Below, one piece after another: positions 8,267-12,861 of a DNA stretch of 12,861 nt. Position 1 is the stretch's first letter, and every line of letters starts with the position of its first letter. The notes beneath the pieces are model-generated. The model did not search any database. It was not told the DNA's origin and saw only the letters and a list, made by a program, of their open reading frames with translations. The stretch is from an uncultured Bacteroides sp. (GTDB lineage Bacteria > Bacteroidota > Bacteroidia > Bacteroidales > Bacteroidaceae). The position numbers were made by a program, and so were the translations under genes. The DNA is taken from contig USSR01000129.1 of assembly GCA_900557355.1 (NCBI GenBank), positions 1-12,861 on the forward strand, written 5' to 3'.

Positions 8267-9961
8267 ATGAAAAAGATATATTTAATAATAGGGATAATAA
8301 CAAGTATGCTCTTGTCTTCTTGCGAAGACTTCCTGACAACTTATCCTCAGAATCAATTGACTGCAGGAACGTTCTTCAAAACTGACGATGATTTTGCAGC
8401 AGCAGCCAATGGTATGTATTCGGTCATGACCGGATATCCCTCAGAATTCTTTCCGATGATTGATGGAATTACTCCTTTTGCAGGAGAAACGGCAACCAGT
8501 CGTTGCGGTGTATTCAATCCATACAACGGACGTCTCCCGATGGTTTCTTCCAGCCTGGATTTCACCCGCCAATGTTGGCAGAATATGTACAAAGGAATCG
8601 CATGCGCCAATAATATTCTCACTAATACGGAAAAGCCCGCTAACGTTAGCCAGCAGGTGTTCGACAGAACATTGGGAGAAGCTTACTTTATACGTGGATA
8701 TGCTTATTTCACCTTGGTTACTCTATTTGGAGATATACCCCTATTCACAGAACCGCAGGTTAGTTATGACCAAGTTTTAAAGCCCAGAACTCCAAAGTCA
8801 GAAGTCATCACTCAGATTATTGCAGATTTTGAGAAGGCAAAACAATTGCTGCCCTCTGTTAAAGAATATCGTGGCACAGCCAACCTGGGACGTGCTTCAA
8901 AAGGTGCCGCCCAAGCATTTTTAGGGAAAGTGTACGTATATGAAGAAAGATGGACAGACGCAAAAAAGGAATTTGCAGCATTGGTTGATGTGCAGGATGC
9001 TGATTATGACTTAACTCCTCACTATTATGATCAATTCTGGCCAGACGGTGAAAATGGAATAGAATCCATTTATGAAATTCAATATGATCCATCCCGCCCC
9101 ACTGCCACGGGACAATATGCCATGAACCGCTTCATGGACTTTATAAATCCGCCCGCCGAAGCGAATATGAATTTCAAAGGAGGATTTGGTTATCTGGAAC
9201 CAACTGAATACTACTGTGACTTATTTGAGACTCTTAATGGGTATAAAGTAGCCAGCACATATATTGACCGTACAGATGCGACTCCCGGTCCTGTATTCAA
9301 TTACAACTATGAGTCAAAGGATCCGCAATTTAATGCCACTGCACCTTACGAAATCAGAGATCCCCGTTTGAAATATACAGTTTGGTATGAGGATTCACCT
9401 GCCGTTGAAGAGTTTATACAGAAGACAGGGCAAGACAATGCAAACTTCAAGAGCAGATATTCTAAAACCAGCAATCATTGCGTAGTAAAATACATCGTTG
9501 GGAAACTCGGAGGAAAAAGTGGCTACAGCCCAATGAATATGATTGTGATGCGCTATGCAGACGTCCTTTTACTATATGCAGAAACTTGTATTCATGAAAA
9601 TGATTTGCCCAAAGCCGTTTCATTAATCAATAGAGTAAGAAATAGAGTCAATATGCCTTCTGTTGAACAAATCGGTACTATTCAAGGCGTAGATATTGCC
9701 GGTAATAAAGAAAATCTAATGAAATATCTGCAACAAGAACGTTTCCGTGAGTTAGGTTTCGAGTGGGGACACATGATGTTTGATATGGCACGTTGGGATA
9801 TTCTGGTTAGTGAACTGAAGGATTACTGGACACAAGGGCGTGATGGTTGGCCAGCATTTTCCAGTACAGCACTTCAATTTACAAAAGATTGTTACTTATT
9901 CCCGATTCCGGAGCAAGAAATGACTTCTAACCCGCTATTGAAACAGAATCCGGGCTATTAA
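8267..9961 (+). CDS. SusD/RagB-family glycan-binding outer membrane lipoprotein
   Basis: Surface lipoprotein that caps the SusC barrel and captures oligosaccharides. 564 residues, within the family range. The lipobox MLLSSC places the lipidated cysteine at residue 19, followed by EDFLTTYPQNQLTAGTFFKT, the usual start of a mature SusD with its N-terminal helical region. The N-terminal SusD-like domain includes the TPR-like repeats LGEAYFIRGYAYFTLVTLFG and GAAQAFLGKVYVYEERW. The C-terminal RagB/SusD domain is recognised by VMRYADVLLLYAETC, INRVRNRV, LQQERFRELGFEWGHMMFD and the terminal LFPIPEQEMTSNPLLKQNPGY-type ending. It lies 35 nt after susC. Two inverted-repeat structures follow it, so expression of this and upstream genes may be partly separated from the lyase. 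Ligand unknown. Confidence 0.95.
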   Translation: MKKIYLIIGIITSMLLSSCEDFLTTYPQNQLTAGTFFKTDDDFAAAANGMYSVMTGYPSEFFPMIDGITPFAGETATSRCGVFNPYNGRLPMVSSSLDFTRQCWQNMYKGIACANNILTNTEKPANVSQQVFDRTLGEAYFIRGYAYFTLVTLFGDIPLFTEPQVSYDQVLKPRTPKSEVITQIIADFEKAKQLLPSVKEYRGTANLGRASKGAAQAFLGKVYVYEERWTDAKKEFAALVDVQDADYDLTPHYYDQFWPDGENGIESIYEIQYDPSRPTATGQYAMNRFMDFINPPAEANMNFKGGFGYLEPTEYYCDLFETLNGYKVASTYIDRTDATPGPVFNYNYESKDPQFNATAPYEIRDPRLKYTVWYEDSPAVEEFIQKTGQDNANFKSRYSKTSNHCVVKYIVGKLGGKSGYSPMNMIVMRYADVLLLYAETCIHENDLPKAVSLINRVRNRVNMPSVEQIGTIQGVDIAGNKENLMKYLQQERFRELGFEWGHMMFDMARWDILVSELKDYWTQGRDGWPAFSSTALQFTKDCYLFPIPEQEMTSNPLLKQNPGY

Positions 9962-10001
9962 GTAACGTTTAAAAAATAAAGTGGTATAACAGGCTTTATT
10001 A

Positions 10002-10041
10002 TTTCTCCAATAGGAAAAATATTTTTTCCCAATAGGAGAAA
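10002..10041. repeat. Nested direct and inverted repeat downstream of susD
   Basis: TTTCTCC (10002-10008) pairs with GGAGAAA (10035-10041), and GGAAAAA (10013-10019) pairs with TTTTTCC (10023-10029), giving a long interrupted hairpin. The same segment has CCAATAGGA as a direct repeat at 10007-10015 and 10029-10037, 22 bp apart. It could be an RNA hairpin (3'-end protection or attenuation) or two operator half-sites two helical turns apart; the sequence alone does not decide. Confidence 0.5.
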
Positions 10042-10080
10042 AATAAGCTAATCCTTTTTGATGCTTTTATGAAAATCTAT

Positions 10081-10130
10081 GAGAGGAATACTTTGCAGTA
10101 TTATACTCAATTTATTCCTCTCTCTCTTTC
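10081..10130 (+). terminator. Inverted repeat with pyrimidine-rich tail, probable terminator or attenuator
   Basis: GAGAGGAATA (10081-10090) and its exact reverse complement TATTCCTCTC (10113-10122) enclose a 22-nt loop that holds a smaller dyad, AGTA-TTA-TACT (10097-10107). The tail TCTCTTTC is pyrimidine-rich. The + orientation fits better than the - orientation. It lies 120 nt after the SusD stop and 54 nt before the lyase start. No convincing TAnnTTTG box lies between it and the lyase, so it may reduce rather than stop transcription into the lyase gene. Confidence 0.5.
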
Positions 10131-10183
10131 ATCTCATAAGAAAATAGGTATATTCATTATAAATACTAACTTCATATATAAAT

Positions 10184-12172
10184 ATGAAAAAGCTGCCAAC
10201 AATAATACTCTGCTTTTATCTATATCTTTTTACTAATACGGTATGGGCACAATCATTGAACGAAGATGCATTTACTTTGCTGGATTTAAACTACCCGGGA
10301 TTGGAAGAGGTAAACCGACTATATCATGAAGGGAACGAGGAAGATGCTGCAAAAGCTCTTCTAAAATATTATCAGAATCGCAAAAGCATAATTAATCCTA
10401 CCATTAACCTCGATAGTATTAGCATCAGCAAACAAGAGCAAGAATGGGCAGACGAAGCATTGGAACATACATTTTATGTACATGATGGTTACCGGCCCTT
10501 CAATTATGGGAAAGACATCAATTGGCAATACTGGCCGGTGAAAGATAATGAACTGCGCTGGCAATTGCACCGCCATAAGTGGTTTATTCCCATGGGAAAA
10601 GCATATTATTTAAGTAAAGACGAAAAATATGCCAAAGAATGGGTCTATCAATATAGAGACTGGGTTCGAAAGAATCCCTTACTCGAAATTGATGCACAAG
10701 AGTATGAGATACTGAGCCATAGTAAAACCAAAGATGTGGCAGAGAATGTGCGATTTGCCTGGCGTCCATTAGAGACAAGCCACCGTCTGGCAGACCAAAT
10801 CAATCAATTTACACTCTTTCTTTCATCACCTTCATTTACGGCGGACTTTCTGACGGAGTTTCTCGTGAACTACCGGCGTCACGCCTTTCATGTGCTTCAT
10901 AACTATTCAGCGGAAGGAAACCATCTATTATTCGAAGCGCAACGCATGATTTATGCAGGTGTCTTCTTCCCCGAATTTAAAGAAGCTGTTTCATGGAGAG
11001 AAAGTGGTATCAAGATTCTGAATAGGGAAATAGAAAAACAAGTATATGAGGATGGAGGTCAGTATGAGCTAGACTTGGGCTACCATGCCGCTTGTGCCGA
11101 TATATTTCAAAAAGCATTGTTCATGGCAGAGTCCAATGGATTTCACAATGAATTTCCACAATCATATATCAAGACTGTAGAGAATATGATTGTATTTTTT
11201 CTGAATCTTAATTTCCCTGATTATACGTACCCGTGCTTCAGCGATGCCAGCCGGAAAAACACACGGGACAGATTCCGGAATTGGACTAAATTATTCCCTG
11301 ACAATGAACAAATACGCTATTTTGCTACACTGGGGAAGGAAGGCAAAGCACCGGATAATTTATCGAAAGGCTTCCTAACGTCCGGTTTCTTTACATTTCG
11401 TAACGGGTGGAATAAAGATGCCACAATAATGATGATAAAAGCCGGTCCAAAGGGAGAATGGCATTGTCAACCCGATAATGGCACTTTCGAACTGTGGTTT
11501 AACGGCAAGAACCTGTTTCCGGATTCAGGCTCATACGTATATGGCGGTGACAAAGAAGTAGCGAAACTCCGTAATTGGTTCCGACAGACAGCCGTACATA
11601 ACACACTGACGTTAAACAACAAGGATTTAGAGACTACGCAGTCCGTAACCAAGCAGTGGAAAGCAGATGGTGATATACAAGTACTGGTAACAGAGAATCC
11701 AAGCTATAAGGAACTTAAGCATCGTCGTTTCATCTTTTTTATAGATGCTTCTTACTTCGTTATTGTAGATGAGGCTATAGGCACAGCGCAAGGAACCATA
11801 AATCTGCACTATCAACTCTGTGACGGAAAAGTAAACATTGATTCTCAAAATAAAAAATTAGCTACCGCCTACGAGGGCAATAGCAATGTAGTGTTGCAGT
11901 GCTTCGCAAATAAAGAAGTAAAGATGGAAGAGGAAGAAGGGTGGTATTCCACATCCTATCGCCATCGCACTAAGCGCCCTGCCTTTGCCTTTAATGTTGA
12001 AAAAACAAGTGAAGAAACAGTGAGTTATATAACTGTAATATATCCAGTCAAAGATATAAATAAGAAAGTTGATATTTCAGCTAAGTTTCAAGAAAAAACA
12101 AGAAACAGCGTAGAACTTGAAGTGAAAATAAATGGCAAAAAGAAAACACTGAAATGTCAGCTACAAGAGTGA
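10184..12172 (+). CDS. Exported heparinase II/III-family polysaccharide lyase, PL12-like
   Basis: Predicted beta-eliminating lyase for a uronic-acid-containing polysaccharide. 662 residues, matching heparinase III-type enzymes (about 660). The signal peptide MKKLPTIILCFYLYLFTNTVWA is cut before Gln23 and has no lipobox, so the enzyme is probably periplasmic. The alpha-toroid N-terminal domain starts with a conserved-looking segment (DAFTLLDLNYPGLEEVN) and contains WPVKDNELRWQLHRHKW. The C-terminal beta-sandwich begins near residue 385. Likely catalytic residues by motif: Asn246 in SAEGNHLLFEAQRM, Tyr300 in LDLGYHAA and His427 in GEWHCQPDNGTFEL, the Asn/Tyr/His set known for heparinase III. 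The ATG is supported by the signal peptide. It lies 222 nt after susD and 27 nt before the beta-helix gene, so it is probably co-transcribed with the latter. Substrate is inferred only: heparan sulfate is the classic PL12 target, but no sulfatase is visible nearby. Confidence 0.82.
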   Translation: MKKLPTIILCFYLYLFTNTVWAQSLNEDAFTLLDLNYPGLEEVNRLYHEGNEEDAAKALLKYYQNRKSIINPTINLDSISISKQEQEWADEALEHTFYVHDGYRPFNYGKDINWQYWPVKDNELRWQLHRHKWFIPMGKAYYLSKDEKYAKEWVYQYRDWVRKNPLLEIDAQEYEILSHSKTKDVAENVRFAWRPLETSHRLADQINQFTLFLSSPSFTADFLTEFLVNYRRHAFHVLHNYSAEGNHLLFEAQRMIYAGVFFPEFKEAVSWRESGIKILNREIEKQVYEDGGQYELDLGYHAACADIFQKALFMAESNGFHNEFPQSYIKTVENMIVFFLNLNFPDYTYPCFSDASRKNTRDRFRNWTKLFPDNEQIRYFATLGKEGKAPDNLSKGFLTSGFFTFRNGWNKDATIMMIKAGPKGEWHCQPDNGTFELWFNGKNLFPDSGSYVYGGDKEVAKLRNWFRQTAVHNTLTLNNKDLETTQSVTKQWKADGDIQVLVTENPSYKELKHRRFIFFIDASYFVIVDEAIGTAQGTINLHYQLCDGKVNIDSQNKKLATAYEGNSNVVLQCFANKEVKMEEEEGWYSTSYRHRTKRPAFAFNVEKTSEETVSYITVIYPVKDINKKVDISAKFQEKTRNSVELEVKINGKKKTLKCQLQE

Positions 12173-12199
12173 AGGGTAAAACGGTAAAGCAATACTAAA

Positions 12200-12861
12200 A
12201 TGGGAAGGAAAATCATCATTTATTTGTTTCTGTTATGCTTTGTCAGAACAAATTACGCATACTCACAGGCGCAATATTTTGTGTCTCCCAATGGAAAAGA
12301 TACAGGAAAAGGAGACATCGATTCTCCCTTTCTAAGTATAGAAAAAGCGAAGCAAGAGTCACGCAAGCAAAATGGAATTACAACCATTTACCTGCGTGAA
12401 GGTGTATATCGGTTAGAACAACCACTCGTTTTAACTTCCGAAGATGGAAATGGAGAAAAGCAACTTACGATTTGTGCATATCCTGAAGAAAAAGTAATTA
12501 TTACAAGCGGAGTAACTCTTCATCCCAACTGGGAACATTATAAGAAAAATATCATGAAATCCTCTGTTAAGGAATCGGCGATAATGGATCAGCTATTTGT
12601 CAATGGCAGCTATCGTCCAATGGCCCGATACCCCAATTTTGACTCTACTGCAGTCAGGTTTAACGGTACCTCAGCTCAAGCCACTTCAGGGTGCAGGATA
12701 AAGAAGTGGAAGGCTCCCAAGGGGGGATATCTGCATGTCATGCATGCATCAGACTGGGGAGATATTCATTATCAAATTGTTGGAAAGAACAAGAATAACA
12801 CACTGCAACTGGAAGGAGGCTGGCAGAACAACCGTCCCTCTGCCGGACATGTACAGAATCG
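12200..12861 (+). CDS. Exported right-handed beta-helix protein, putative glycoside hydrolase or lyase, 3'-truncated
   Basis: ATG at 12200 opens a frame that runs without a stop to the window end, giving 220 complete codons. The first about 22 residues form a signal peptide (MGRKIIIYLFLLCFVRTNYA, then YSQAQ); Cys13 lacks a proper lipobox. The mature start YFVSPNGKDTGKGDIDSPF, followed by IEKAKQ and TIYLREGVYRL, is the usual entry into parallel beta-helix carbohydrate enzymes. QLFVNGSYRPMARYPNFD (around residue 141) and LEGGWQNNRP resemble helix enzymes such as GH141, but family assignment from the N-terminal third is unsure and the catalytic region is outside the window. It starts 27 nt after the lyase stop, so it belongs to the same transcription unit. 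Confidence 0.75.
   Translation, partial: MGRKIIIYLFLLCFVRTNYAYSQAQYFVSPNGKDTGKGDIDSPFLSIEKAKQESRKQNGITTIYLREGVYRLEQPLVLTSEDGNGEKQLTICAYPEEKVIITSGVTLHPNWEHYKKNIMKSSVKESAIMDQLFVNGSYRPMARYPNFDSTAVRFNGTSAQATSGCRIKKWKAPKGGYLHVMHASDWGDIHYQIVGKNKNNTLQLEGGWQNNRPSAGHVQN

Noticed and set aside
10167..10174. TAACTTCA as a -7 box for the lyase gene
   Set aside because: It matches the consensus poorly, has no -33 partner, and would start transcription within a few nucleotides of the ATG.

Overview
The window reads as part of a polysaccharide utilization locus (PUL) from a gut-type Bacteroides or close relative. The signs are AT-rich DNA, no strong Shine-Dalgarno sequences, a hybrid two-component regulator (HTCS), an adjacent SusC/SusD pair and several exported carbohydrate-active enzymes. 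All six genes are on the + strand. No tRNA, rRNA, CRISPR array, insertion sequence or integrase was seen.

Layout. (1) 1-3425: an HTCS sensor/regulator, cut at its 5' end by the window edge. (2) 3426-3662: a regulatory gap with a perfect 14-bp hairpin, a 21-bp-phased array of degenerate repeats, a Bacteroides-type -7 box and a 9-codon leader reading frame. (3) 3663-5069: exported GH29-type alpha-L-fucosidase. (4) 5115-8231: SusC-like TonB-dependent transporter. (5) 8267-9961: SusD-like lipoprotein. (6) 9962-10183: a gap with two inverted-repeat structures. (7) 10184-12172: heparinase II/III-type polysaccharide lyase resembling family PL12. (8) 12200 to the right edge: the first 220 residues of an exported right-handed beta-helix protein, cut by the window end.

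How the genes probably work together (inference from the PUL paradigm): SusD and SusC capture and import oligosaccharides across the outer membrane. The lyase, fucosidase and beta-helix enzyme cut them in the periplasm or at the surface. The HTCS senses a breakdown product in the periplasm and switches on the operon through its cytoplasmic AraC-type domain. A lyase for uronic-acid glycans together with an alpha-fucosidase, and no sulfatase within the window, suggests a uronate- and fucose-containing polysaccharide rather than a standard heparan sulfate system. The locus continues past the right edge, so this is provisional.

The system type is well known. The parts most worth a second look are the phased repeat array at 3498-3574, the nested direct/inverted repeat at 10002-10041, and the unresolved glycan target.
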